From Nelumbo lutea (Eukaryota > Streptophyta > Magnoliopsida > Proteales > Nelumbonaceae), in assembly GCA_022828595.1 (NCBI GenBank), contig JAKGHH010000004.1, forward strand, positions 54,772,422 through 54,836,421: DNA of 64,000 nt. Direction: 5' to 3'. The position numbers and the translations under genes were made by a program. The notes below the pieces were generated by a model. It had not been told where the DNA came from, searched no databases, and was given only the letters and a program-made list of their open reading frames with translations. The number at the start of each line of letters is the position of its first letter. Position 1 is the first letter of the stretch. Below are positions 37,376-49,071 of this stretch, piece after piece.

Positions 37376-38933
37376 TGTGACTAGCAAGTGTACTGGCTGT
37401 TCAAGTAGTAAAGTAATGAATAGAGTATCGTTCCCATGAAGATTTAGGAAACAACTACCAATGCTAAATTGGTCAATTCTTATCTGATTAACAACACAGT
37501 AGAACTTTATTCAAAAACAAAAATCCTAAGCTAAAATCTACCTAAAACATTGGATCAAATGCCTTCAATTCAAGTTAGAAGAATAAGCAATAAAACTCAA
37601 TTTCAAGATTCAGCAATCAATCAACTTGAGTCATTCGAATAGGTCATGATTAAGCCTTGGTTTGGTATAACCCCAAGGTCATGAACAACCTCTCTCAAGT
37701 GCATGTTCATCATATGCATGAGTGACGGTTTTTTTATCTCTAATAAGAATCTAATTATTCATACATGCATTTCTTCAAACATATCTAAGGCATCAATTCA
37801 AATCTGAATTGATCACCAACTGAATTATGCAAGTTATTTCTAACCTTGCATTTAATTCAGTTCTTGAATAATAGATCTAATTTCCTAGAGTCTTTCTCAA
37901 GCACTCTAAAAATTCCAAGCATTAGATCAAATTGGCCAACCTGAAAATTAAAGATCTAAATTCTCTTTCAAGCAATTCAGATCTTACAAATCTCAGATAT
38001 GAGATTTCAGATCTGAGTTTTGAAAGATAAATGGGTTGATCTGATCTACAATTAACCTCTATTCAAGAAACTTCGAGAACAAATCACATCCATTCGAATG
38101 AACAAAAAGAAATTGATTGCTTGATCTGAAATTTTACAAACTTAATTACATCAAGAAAGAATGGAAGATGGAGAGAGAGAAATTTACATCACAGGAAGCT
38201 AAATTCGAATCAAAGAAAAATTGAAACTAAAAATGAATTAATTACATTAGATCTCTGAATCAAAATCCCCAATTTCGAACTCACATTCTCTTCTTGCTAG
38301 TTTGAACTCCTTCAGCCATTCTCCTTCTCCTTCTCCTTCTTGCACCTAACCCTTCTCCTTCTCCTCTTCTCTTCAAGATGTTCGAACCCCAAGGAGTGGG
38401 AGAGCCTTGATCTCAAGCAATTGAACACCTCTCCCCCCTCTAGAGGCCTCCTTATATAGATTTTCAAGGGGGCTCTTGTCCATTCTTGAAGCTTCTAGAA
38501 TGAAACTTTCTAGAGTGCTCTTTTAAGAGCCTTCTAAGGGTTGCCGCCCCTAGCTCTTTTGGGCTGCTATTTGGGTTGCAATTATGCTCATTCTTAGCAC
38601 ATGTTAGTTATACTCTAGGTTATTCTTTGGGCTGAGAATGGGCCTCTTCTTGTTGGGCCAAAATTCTCCTTGCTAGGCTTCTTTCCTTAGGTTTTCCCAA
38701 TGAATTAACTTGCACTACTTGGGCTGAATTATGCTCTTTTGCTTTCATGGCTGAACTGTGCTGAATTTGGTAATTTTTGGCTTTCTTTTCTTACATTTGG
38801 CCTTCTTTTTCCTAAATTGATTACCCTTAAAATCTTTCTTGTCATTAAGCTATATTAGGGCAAAATTGAATAAAACCGACATAAGAATCCATGTAAAGAC
38901 CTCATAAATTATAGATAAATTATATGTTCATCA
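37376..38933 (-). repeat. Second gypsy LTR, minus strand, probably solo
   Basis: The minus strand starts TGATGAACATATAATTTATC at 38933. It ends with the gypsy-typical GGGAACGATACTCTATTCAT and ACACTTGCTAGTCACA. No polypurine tract, primer site or coding sequence adjoins it. Flanking GCTC occurs on both sides with uncertain phase, so the ends are approximate at the left. Confidence 0.65.
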
Positions 38934-39256
38934 GCTCTGAACCCATATCAGCCTATTTAGTGAACTCTTACAAGTCAAAAGCAGATTATTCAACTTATTT
39001 TGGAGATCCTTTGTTTTAGTATTACATTCTATGCTATTTTAATATTGTTTGTTATTATTTATATATTTATTTTTTTATGGTAATTTCATATCTATTTTTT
39101 ATTTATCTCCACGTTGACTTATGAGTTGATCATAAGTTGGTTGAACAATAATCTACTCATCAACGATAGCTTTGTTAACTGCAATCACCTATGCACAAAC
39201 GAATTTATAGTTATAGATTAATGAAAAATGATAAAGAAGTGTTGCCTTTAAAACCT

Positions 39257-39299
<43 letters not shown>

Positions 39300-40520
39300 T
39301 ACAAACCCCACTTTTGAACCGAAATCATGATAGCTCAGAACAAAAGGTAACATATATACATGTCCGTTTGTACGATTGTACATGTGCCAGTTCATTTCCA
39401 GTCCAATGTTCTGTTCACCAACTCAATTTGGTGAACATGGAATTCTAACATTGAATGTGGTGGTCATAAAATGAAGTTACATAACCTCAATGAGTTGTAA
39501 CTAATGAAATAAAATACTGACAAGAATCACTTAAGGTTCCTAAGCAATACTTCAAACAACATCACCGATGAAATCCAAAAAACTTCAGTTGCAAATAGCG
39601 ATAGATTTTCTCTTACCTGGACCCACGCGCCCGAAGACGAAATTTGCCATTAAGGAAAATAAAGCAGAATCTGATGCACAGGAGCTCGATCTGTTATCAA
39701 GACTTGAGGGTCCGCTTCCCACGATAGTACCATGATGAAACTATAGCAGGATAACCCTCTGTTCACCATTCCTCTGTATATTGCTAATTTACCCAGGACA
39801 GAGAACCCAAATCGTTGATACGATATTCTCAAAAACTAAAATAAAATAAAAAATAAAAAAAATAAATAAATAAATAAATAAAAGGTAGGGAGATCTAAAG
39901 GGGAATCAAGAAACACGCAAAACAAGATTTTCAATAAAGTATCCCTTGCACGTAATCCCTATGGAATTAATCGAAGCGTGGTTCTAGGAACTGAGTTTCC
40001 TCCATGACTTTAGACCAACAACTACACGTTCAATTAAGAATATCGCAAAGAAAGACGAAGATGCAAGAAAGATGGTGATCCATCGTCTTGTGGTAGCGGA
40101 TGTCAAAGGCAGTGGAAAGCACGTCTATAGGAGGTTTCTGATCCATCCATCGGCAATGGAATTTTCCGTATTTGAGCCATAGCATACAGTGATCTGATTT
40201 CTCTCCCTCGTACTCGATGCACTAGTTTGGACATTCTTGACAGAGGGAATCATGGGACACGGGAGGTGGGCGGATGAAATGATTCCAAAATTTAATGCCT
40301 TATTGGATTTTGGCCTTAGAACAGTTGGTGCATGAAGACGGTAAACCTTAGACAAGCTTTGGCTTGAAAGAATTTAATCGGGTGTGCGGCTGATCGTTGA
40401 TGGATCACTAACTCGACTTAGACAGAGAAGGAACGCCGTTGTAACGTTCGCGGCCGTTGGATTCGCCACTTCAAGAAGAGAACGAATAGTTGGGAGAAGG
40501 GACTCTCTCCGTTCGTGTCC
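38934..40520. other. TE-poor, gene-like stretch inside element C
   Basis: No retrotransposon motif is recognised. A (CT)n run lies at about 39263-39295. On the minus strand an ATG at 39650 opens 34 coding bases ending at a consensus donor (CCAG/GTAAGA, junction 39617/39616). Upstream sequence to about 40480 is of mixed GC content with CG-containing words (GCGGCCG near 40450). This could be the 5' end of a host gene or a captured fragment. No protein family is recognised. Confidence 0.4.
39617..39650 (-). CDS. Possible first coding exon (11 residues), unrecognised
   Basis: The minus-strand ATG at 39650 reads MANFVFGRVGP and ends at a GTAAGA donor. No second exon was identified to its left before the gypsy LTR at 38933. 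The evidence is only ATG plus donor, so this may be chance. Confidence 0.15.
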
Positions 40521-40780
40521 GTTTGCGCGTATTTGGCTTCATCAAAAACCCGTGCATGTCCTGGGTTCATCGCAAACCCGCATGTGTCTTATCTTCATTG
40601 CAGATTCGTGCTAGCCAAATTTCATCGCGATCTATCTTAGGTGTGAGTTCATCGAATTCGTGGATCTGTGATGAATTCATTGCAATCGTGCGATGGATTC
40701 TGGATTCATCACAGGCATCCGTGTATTGTTGGTTTGACACTTTGTACTCTGAGGGTTTTAGTGACCACTATGTACCTACA
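40521..40780 (+). repeat. C 3' LTR, terminal ~260 bp only
   Basis: It aligns with about 15400-15661 of the 5' LTR, ending GTGACCACTATGTACCTACA. The first ~430 bp of the LTR are missing; 38934-40520 lies directly at the break. Confidence 0.85.
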
Positions 40781-40785
40781 CAATG

Positions 40786-41820
40786 ATCCCCTTCTCTTCA
40801 CAAAGTATAATCATATAGGGTTTGAGTATAACCAAACATAAAACTTATACTCTTAAACTTGTCAAACGAAGCTCTAGGTGATTGTTTCAAACCATATAAT
40901 GATTTCTTCAATATACATATCTTTCCTTTGGCCATATCACTATAAGAATCAGATAGAAGGCTCATATACACCTACTTCCGCAAATCTTCCTTAAGAAAAG
41001 CATTCTTAACATCAAGTTGGAAAATGGGGCTAACAGTAAGCAATTACTAGAGATAAGATGATCCGAACTAAACTTATCTTGACTACCGATGCAAAAGTCT
41101 CCAAGTAGTCTATCCCATAAGTCTGAGTGTATCCTTTTTTCAACTAACCTTGCCTTACACTTTTCTATATTTCCATTAACACTATATTTCTCAATATAAA
41201 CCCATTTGCAACCATCTCCTTCCCAACAAGTAGTTCAACAAATTCCCATGTCTGATTTTTAATCAAGACTTCCATTTCCTCTTACATAAATGTCTTCCAC
41301 TCGAGTTTGAAAAGATCCTCACTAACAATCTTAAGTATATACACAGAGTCAACAAAAGAAAAGAAGACTCATAGAAGGGACTTAACCCACTGTAAGAAAA
41401 ATGATAAGAGATATAATGGGTCGTGCACTTTTTCTTCTCTTTCTGGAATGCAATAAGGTCTAAATCATATGCAACGATGTTAGGATTTAGGAACAGGGGG
41501 TGGTAATATCAACAAGAACTGAAACATTAGATGAAGCAAAAGGCATGCCTGGGTCAGTGTTAGTTGAACCTAAAATCTCATATGAACTGATGGGAAGTGG
41601 TAGTTGAACCCTCCTATATTGTCATAAGCGTTGCCATGTAAAAAACTAAGAATAATGATAATGGAGCAAACAAAATAGGTGGAATAGGTGAGTCAAACAC
41701 TAGAGTAGGCAAAGGAGCAAGCAAAGTTGAACAGGTGAGTCAACTAACTACTGGGTTTGTGTTAGTTGAACCCCCATGTACTATCATAAGCGTTGTCATG
41801 TAAAAAACGAAGAATAATTG
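40786..41820 (-). pseudogene. B reverse transcriptase, N-terminal and middle part
   Basis: Minus-strand blocks KNAFL, ICILKKSLYGLKQSPRASF and MFGYTQTLYDYTL match copia RT upstream of YVDD, which lies across element C at about 14940. One or more frameshifts occur near the junction. Right of about 41400 similarity is poor. A5 inserted at 41820. Confidence 0.85.
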
Positions 41821-43684
41821 TTAGACACTACTCGTGCATTTATTGTAAATGACTAATAGTACATAATTAATTTGTGTTATATCTAGTATGTTTCAGTGTA
41901 ATACCCTTAAATTGGACACTTATGAGATTCGTGTTAATTTAGAATCTTTACAGCTGTTGAATAGACTTGGGGAGGTTTATCCTGCCAAGGCTGACACTAA
42001 TGTGCTACCAAGTCGGTTAAGGTGGCTTGTCTCAGTTGCCAGGGTGGGACCTGAAGCACATGTGTAAGGGTTTACTTGAAACCTTGAACCAAACCATTTT
42101 CCAGTTATGCCTTGGACCTTGGAGACAGATGGGAAAAACTAGAAAGTTACACCTGACCCCTAGATTCGATTATGATACTGCACTAGGTGTTGGATTGGAT
42201 TGTTTTTTATATGTCAATCAACGAGATCCTTATAGGGGGTCAAAACTTGGGTATGTTGGGGCAGTCTGAGAATTCACCTGAGTGGGTGATCATAGTGATA
42301 GAATCATCCCCTTTGTCGGACAAAGTGAATAATCGGGGAATGCACTCTCTCTAATGGAAACCTAAACAGATGACATTTGATTTCAATCTTGTTGAGATTT
42401 GTTTTGCAAAATATATTTATATAGAGATATACATATATATTATGATTTCACAAAATATATGCAAAAAAGTTTTAATTCCCGGGATCCATGTGAGTAGAGA
42501 GTGCAACACTGTACCTTGCAGTCGAGGGAGATGTCATATCTTGTCGGGGCAGTGTTTAATCATTATGGGCTAAGAGGTTAAGTGTAAGAATATTTAGGGC
42601 TTTTACCTGATGGGCTAATCTCGCATCTGCCCATAGTCCTTGGGCGTTCATAAGATGGTTGGATCCAATGACCATTTAGTGTTAATGTTTGGCCCATTAA
42701 GAGCCCATACTGATTGACTTAGGGGCTCACTGTATTCAGTAGTGAATTTGGCCAAGCCTTGTAACAGATGCTTGGCTGAACCATGTGCCTTATGTGAAGA
42801 TCAATGATAGGATCCCATGCCATACAAAGAGAGACAAGCTAGTCAACACTTAAAGGGAAGTAGGCCTGAAAGCTTAATGGGCCTAAAGCCCAATTTGAAC
42901 TGGGTTTAATTTGATTAATTAAATAGGGGGCGAATCTGAGTAAGGATTACAGAATAACTCTTATCCACTTAAAGAGTCCAAATCCAAATAAAGTCTTAGA
43001 TTAGGAAACTTCTATTTGGATTAGGAGAAGTTGATTCTAATATGCAGATAAGATGAGAGATAAGCCTTATCACTTAAAGAGTCCAGATCCAAATAAAGAT
43101 TTGGCTCAAGAAACTCCTAATCAGATTAGGAGGTTAACTCTTTAAGGATTATGTAAAAAGAAGAGGGAAAATTGGAAAAATGTTACACAGTTTCACAGTT
43201 TTTTACATTCAGTTCTCTCTCCCTCTGCTCTTGCCGCCCTACCCTATCCGATCTCTAATTCTTAGAGTGATCAAGATTGGATCTTGATATTGATTCATCT
43301 TGGAAGAGTCAATCTTGAAGTTGTGCTCACATCCCTACTTGATTCTTGTTGAAGAATTGGGGTTCTTGCTAAAGAATCTCCTTCTTGATCCTACCTCACC
43401 CTAAGCTATGCCATATTCAGTGGAGGAAAATTTTGGTAACCTCTTTGGGTGTGAACACCTACATTGAGAGGAGCTTATTGCATGGATTCCATATTAGGTA
43501 TTCCTCTCCCTAATCTTGGTTTCAGATTTGGTCCGATTTGTTTCAAGAACGAACCTTGAAAAATGTAATTTTTTTAAATCAGGGAATAAGATTCCTAGAG
43601 GGGAGAAAGAAATTTTTGAAATTTCGCCCACCCACCCACCCTGCATGGTTCAGCCTTCCATATGATGGATCTCCCTTCCCTTTA
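41821..43684 (+). repeat. A5 5' LTR (1864 bp)
   Basis: It starts TGTTAGACAC and ends CCCTTTA (the family ends CTTCA). Compared with the 3' LTR, about 35-40 bp after the first ten bases are missing. Other differences are scattered single bases and short indels. Confidence 0.93.
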
Positions 43685-43685
43685 G

Positions 43686-43700
43686 TGGTATCAGAGTCAG
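43686..43700 (+). other. A5 primer binding site (tRNA-Met type)
   Basis: TGGTATCAGAGTCAG begins two bases after the 5' LTR, matching the plant copia consensus in its first 11 bases. Confidence 0.9.
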
Positions 43701-45519
43701 GTTCAAGTCTTGAACCAAATCTGGACCAGATCTGAACCTGCGCAAATGGGCAAAAAGAAGTTCTACCTGATTTGCGCAAGTTTACTGTTTTTCAGATAAA
43801 TCGGTTCTCAATAATGGGCGTGTAGATCTGAAATTATTTCTTTATTATTCTTTAATGATTATGGAATGGTTTTGTAATTATTTCTTGGATTCTTAGGTTG
43901 TCGTGTGATGGAGATCAAATTCTTTAAAGTGGCAAGATTTTTGCACCCTACAATTTTTCATTCTATTCTTTTTGGTCTGTAAATATATATTTTTATTTTT
44001 TAGATAAAATGTATAAGATTTGATGTGATGTAATTAATAGAAAAATAGGTTTTTCTATTTTTTTCACGTCTGAAGACTTGTTGGAGCGCATAGAGGAAGA
44101 GAAGACCTTTGCAGTTAAAGAAACTGCAATCTACAATTTGTAGATATCGAATTCACTATTTGCAATTAACCTTTTATTTTGCAGGTTTGCAATCACACGT
44201 ACAACCCTCTGATATGTATTCTTGCTTATTCTTGATTGTATTTAATTGGTTGTAATTAATTTCATATGACAATCTTGAATTGAATCTTGTAATGGACACC
44301 AAACCCTAGGCCAGTTTGACCCAGGATCGGTCCAAACTGGTTGGACCGATCCTATGGTTCAATAAGGGTCAGTTCTTAGCACCAAATTCTGATTTGAGCT
44401 AAGGGTTTGGTGGCCCATTACAAGATGCAATTCAGCCCACACTATAAAGCCCAATGTTATTAAGTTAAAACTGTATTAGCCCTAATTCAACATAAATGTT
44501 GTTTGGGTTAAATTGCCTTTGCAATTCAGCCCATATACCTAGATAATGTTATATGATAATATTATGAGATTTAATGGGCTGATATTGATTTAACTTAATT
44601 AATTTAGGGTTTTACAATTGATTTAAATTGATTGGATCAATTATGTGAATGTTTCATGCATGTGATGTGTGATGTGCTACGTACATGGGCCATAAGCACT
44701 TAGCCCATGTTCATTCGTTAGTGGCTCTCTATGCATACCATGGTTGAATGCACAACATTGCCATGGTGCCCTAAAGATCATTCGATGATCTCCCATTTCG
44801 ATGGGCCCCAGATTAACTTCCTCCCTAAGAGGAACCGTATGGAACCCTACCTATTTTGAGCCCATTTGAATTTGGCTTTAAGAAAGTTAGTGGGAGCCAC
44901 TTTGGTTTGACCCAAATCAAATATAGGGATGTAACAACTTGTTCCCTCTAGATTTATATAAGTGCATGTGATAGGGGGATTCATATAATGAACTCTCTAA
45001 AGGTCTTCTATCATTAGCATGATGATGGGTTTATTAGTAATGAGGAAAAGTACCATAAAATTGGACTATCCATTTGCTGGTGAATGTGTTTGATTACTTC
45101 ATAAGATGATAGGGGCATCATAGACCGATGTGGGAGGGGCCTATCCTAAAATGGAAAAACCTCTCACGATACCTTGACGTTCATGAATATGACGGGCCTG
45201 CACTTAATGGATAAAAAGATTTAACCTAAAATGGCAATGAACTTTGTTCGACAAAGGCCAAAGGAAAAACTCATAAGATAAGTGGATATGATCATTCACA
45301 GAAAGTTGTGGGGTTATGCAACTGAAACAATTGGTTCTATACACCGTATGTGATTTTCCACATTTCCTGAGACATAACCGCGTCTCCGTCACTGAGATGG
45401 GAGGGAAATCTCAGAGATGAAGAAATAGAAATGAAACATAGATTAAAAGCCTATTCTATGTAAATAATATGAATCAATTTAGGTTAAAGACTAATAATTT
45501 GCATTGCCTTTTATCAGAA
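43701..45519 (+). other. A5 leader (~1.8 kb)
   Basis: Non-coding region homologous to the A1 and A3 leaders. TTTGCAGGTTTGCAATCA occurs near 44180 and matches similar words in the other copies. No frame is conserved. Confidence 0.75.
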
Positions 45520-46290
45520 ATGGCAAATGAACAATTCGCCAAACTGTTGGACGATAATAAGCTTAAGGGCCCGAACTACACTAAATGGTTCCATAACCTT
45601 ATGTTGGTGCTGATGTTTGAGAAATTGGACAAGGTAGCCAAAACCCTGCACCAGAACGTCCAGGTGATAGGGCTTCCGAGGCACGGAAGAAAGAGTATCA
45701 AGAATGAGAGGAGAAAAATTCTCTTACCCGATGTTATATCATAGCCTCCTTGGACAATCCAATACAACGATAGTTTGATAAGATCGAAGTGTTCGAGGAT
45801 ATCATGGATAGTCTGAGGACGATGTATGAAGAACAGAATCGTTCTACTCGACAAAAGGTCCTAAAATTGTTTATGACCACTCAAATGACTAAGAACCAAC
45901 AAGTTCATGACCATTGTCTAAAGATGATGGGATATATCAATGAATTGAAGGCTCTTGGTTCAGGACTTGATAATGACATAAAATTGACGTTGCTTTTAAC
46001 TCTTTGCCATCATCCTTCAATCAGTTTATCATGAATTATAACATGAATAAGATAAAAGTTAACCTTTAAGAACTCAGCAATATGTTGTAGAGGGCTACAA
46101 AACTGATTAAGAAGGAAAGGCCTATTGCCATACTTGTTGAAGGTGGCAAATCGGGCAAGAAGAAGAGGAAGGCAAAGAAGAAGCCTCAAAAGAAATTTGG
46201 CAAGACAAAAAAGCAGAAGGACAAGATATCAGATGACTGTCACTTCTGCAAACAGACCGACCACTAGAAGAGAAATTGTCCTCAATATCT
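45520..46290 (+). pseudogene. A5 gag
   Basis: The start MANEQFAKLLDDNKLKGPNY is at 45520. A frameshift near 45660, a middle block around 45789-46034 (TMYEEQNRSTRQKVLKLF) and further stops follow. The zinc knuckle near 46238-46279 reads CHFCKQTDH, a TAG stop, then KRNC. Capsid and nucleocapsid are thus present but broken. Confidence 0.85.
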
Positions 46291-47440
46291 GGTGACCAAG
46301 AAACAAGGTAATTTCAAATCCTTTAACATAGAAACCAATTTGTTGAACACTTCTGCATCCTGGTGTATTAACTCTAGGACTTCTATTCATGCATATAACA
46401 CATTGTAGGGGTTCAAACAAAGCAAAAGGCTGAGTGATGGAGAAATGACTATTTATTTGGGGACTTCTGTAACTATTGCAGCTACAACCATGGGAACTGT
46501 AGAATTGTATTTCAGATGAGTTATTTTACTTAAAGACTGTCTTTATGTACCTAATTTGAGAAGAAATTTAATTTCTGTTTCAAAACTGTATATGGATGGT
46601 TATTCTATTTTGTTCAGTAATATGATTACTGTTTCAAAACGGAATAACAAATTCCTCACTTACGGAGAACTTGAGAATGGTCTCTATGTTCCCTATCATT
46701 CTCTAGAAACAAACTTAACTGGAACTACGTCGGATGTAATCCCCAAGAAAAGAACTCATGATACAGTTAATCCCACATGCTAGTAGCACTACAGACTTGG
46801 CCACATTAATATAGATCGTATCACAAGGTTGGTAAATGATGGTCCTTTAGATTTTCTAACTATAGAAGACTTTTCAACCTGTGAACATTGCCTTCAGGGT
46901 AAGATGACAAAGCGGCCATTTACAGGTAAGCTTGAATGATCTACAGGCACACTAGACCCGATACATACTAATGTATAGTCTCATGAATATTAGGACATGT
47001 AACCAGCATGTTTACTTTATAACATTTACCGATAATTTTTATCAGCATGGCTATGTGTACCTAATGAGACACAAGTCTGAATCCTTTAAAAAATTAAAAG
47101 AATTCAAACAAGAGGTCGAGAAACAATTGGGGAGACAGATTAAGGTCCTTCAATCATATCAATGAGGCGAATATCTCTCTGACGAATTCAGAGACTACTT
47201 AAAGGAAAATGGAAATGTATCATAACTAGCTCCACCTACTACACCACAATTAAATGGTGTATCGAAGAAGAGAAATCAGACTCTATTAGATATGATCCGT
47301 TCACTTCTTGTCCACTTGGAGTTACCTATACCCTTTTAGGGCTATGCATTAGAGACTGCAATATACATGCTGAGTCGGGTTCTAACTAAATCCGTTCTTA
47401 AGACTCCATATGAGCTATGGACTAGTAAGAAATGCCCATT
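46291..47440 (+). pseudogene. A5 protease and integrase remnant
   Basis: A protease-like region with the active site decayed (CINSRTS where CVDSGAS is usual) runs near 46360-46500. A gag-pre-integrase block (HINIDRITRLVNDGPLDFL, CEHCLQGK) and an integrase core (FITFTDNFYQHGYVYLM) follow. At about 47430 the frame jumps from TPYELWTSKK to a segment about 190 bp downstream in the family. Much of the integrase C-part is deleted. Several in-frame stops. Confidence 0.85.
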
Positions 47441-49030
47441 TCTTGGAAGAAAATTATATCCTAAACAATCATCATCAAAAAGTTGTTCTTGATGTGAAGA
47501 GCCCAAGGGTAGTGGGAGATGTCCCACAGGCTCTAGAAAATAACTAATCTAAAAGGTCTACCCAGGTTTCTAGGCCTCTGGTTCATTACGGCTATGATAA
47601 AAAAAGTTACTTGATGGAACCCAAGAATAGTGAGGAAGATCTCGTGACATATACGGAAGCTATGTTTGACATAGATTCCTTGAAGTGGGTAGATGCCATG
47701 AGAGTTGAGATAGACTCAATGAATACCAATGGAGTCTGGACTCTCGTAGATCCGCCCCCTGGGGTAAAACCAATTGGTTGCAAATGGATGTACAATAGGA
47801 AGAAGGGCCCTGATGGGAAAGTTTAGACCTACAAGGCTCGTCTTGTGGCAAAAGGGTACACTTAGAAAGAGGGAATCAATAATGAAGAAACCTTTCTGCT
47901 AGTGGTCATGTTTAAATCCATTAGGATCCTGCTTGCTATAGTAGCAGACCATGATTATGAGATTTGGCAAATGGATGTCAAAACTACGTTCCCGAACGGA
48001 GATCTTACTGAAGATATCTACATGCAGCAACTGCAAGGATTCATTACTGCAAGTCTGGAACATATGGTGTAAACTCAACCAATCCATCTATGGACTTAAA
48101 CAAGCTTCTAGGAGTTGGAACATCCGGTTTTTCTTTAAGCAGAATCCAGATGAGCCCTGTGTCTACAGGAAGATAATGGGAGATAAAGTTACGTTCCTAG
48201 TTCTTTATGTAGATGACATTCTACTCATTGGGAATGATGTATGAATGTTAATTACGGTGAAAGTATGGCTTTCGCAGCAATTCTCCATAAAAGATCTTAG
48301 AGAAACATCTTACATCTTAGGACTTCGACTCTATGGAGATACGTCGAAGAGGATAATGGGATTATCCCAATCTATTTACATTAACAAGATTGTCAAAAGA
48401 TATAGTATGGAGAACTCCAAGAAAGGAAATGTTCTTTTCAGGCACGGAGTCACTCTCCAAGGGTATGTTTCCCAAGACTCGCAAGGAGATTGAGGGCATG
48501 AGAGGTTCCCTATGCCTCAACCATAGGGAGCATCATATATGTCATGCTGTGCACTTGGCCTGACATTGTTCAAGCAATGAGTGTGGTAAGTAGATATCAA
48601 TCAAACCCAGGACAGGGGCACTGGATAGTTGTGAAAAACATAATCAAATACATTTGAATGACAAAATAGTTTTGTCTGGTATTCGATGGTAGTTCACTAT
48701 AGATCATCAGGTATACTGATACCGACTTTCAATCAAACCCAGATGATAGAAAGTCTACATCTGGTTGCATCTTTACAATGGGGTCCTATGTAGTAAGAAA
48801 AATAGTCCACGACCCAAGCCAAGCACACTGTCGTAAGTGAGGCTGCTTAATGAATGAAGTTGTTCATTAAAGACTTAGGAATTAAGCATATCACCCATTC
48901 CACTGTTGTGTGACAACACTAGATTTACGAGAGATTGTTGTTAGAAAGTAGCATCACTGGAGAACGTGGCAGACCCATTGATAAGCCACTGACATAGAAA
49001 GTGTTTGATAAACAGGTTGATAGTTTAAGA
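47441..49030 (+). pseudogene. A5 RT and RNase H remnant
   Basis: RT blocks are LKWVDAMRVEID, GVWTLVDPPPGVKPIGCKWM (47640-47800), SIYGLKQASRSW and VLYVDDILLIGNDV (48200-48243). The connection region SQQFSIKDLRETSYILGL follows. RNase H continues with weak similarity to about 49030. Stops occur at about 47824 and 48242, with several frameshifts. Confidence 0.87.
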
Positions 49031-49054
49031 CCGAGGCATGTACCCAATTGGACC

Positions 49055-49071
49055 TTAGTGCAAGTGCGAGC
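49055..49071 (+). other. A5 polypurine-like tract
   Basis: The stretch before the 3' LTR, CTTAGTGCAAGTGCGAGC, corresponds to the purine tract of A2 (minus CTACAAGTGGAAG). It is decayed. Confidence 0.5.

Larger units (their letters stand above)
14967..40780 (+). mobile_element. Element C: coding-free LTR retrotransposon with internal insertions
   Basis: The left end TGTAGTCATC at 14967 and right end GTACCTACA at 40780 are flanked by CAATG on both sides (14962-14966 and 40781-40785). B's RT sequence resumes on either side in a continuous frame when C and one CAATG copy are removed. The 5' LTR is 14967-15661. The 3' LTR survives only from about 40520. No gag or pol of C itself was found in 15662-18895, so it resembles a non-autonomous (LARD-like) element. 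Orientation is by convention only. Confidence 0.8.

Noticed and set aside
31860..37383. Shared 13-mer TAGTCACAATGAG, inverted at 31860 and 37371, as possible element ends
   Set aside because: Similarity stops after 13 bases on both sides and no duplication or terminal structure goes with it.
39189..39448. Arg-Glu or Leu-Ser repeat peptides
   Set aside because: They are produced by the CT microsatellite at 39263-39295 read in both directions.
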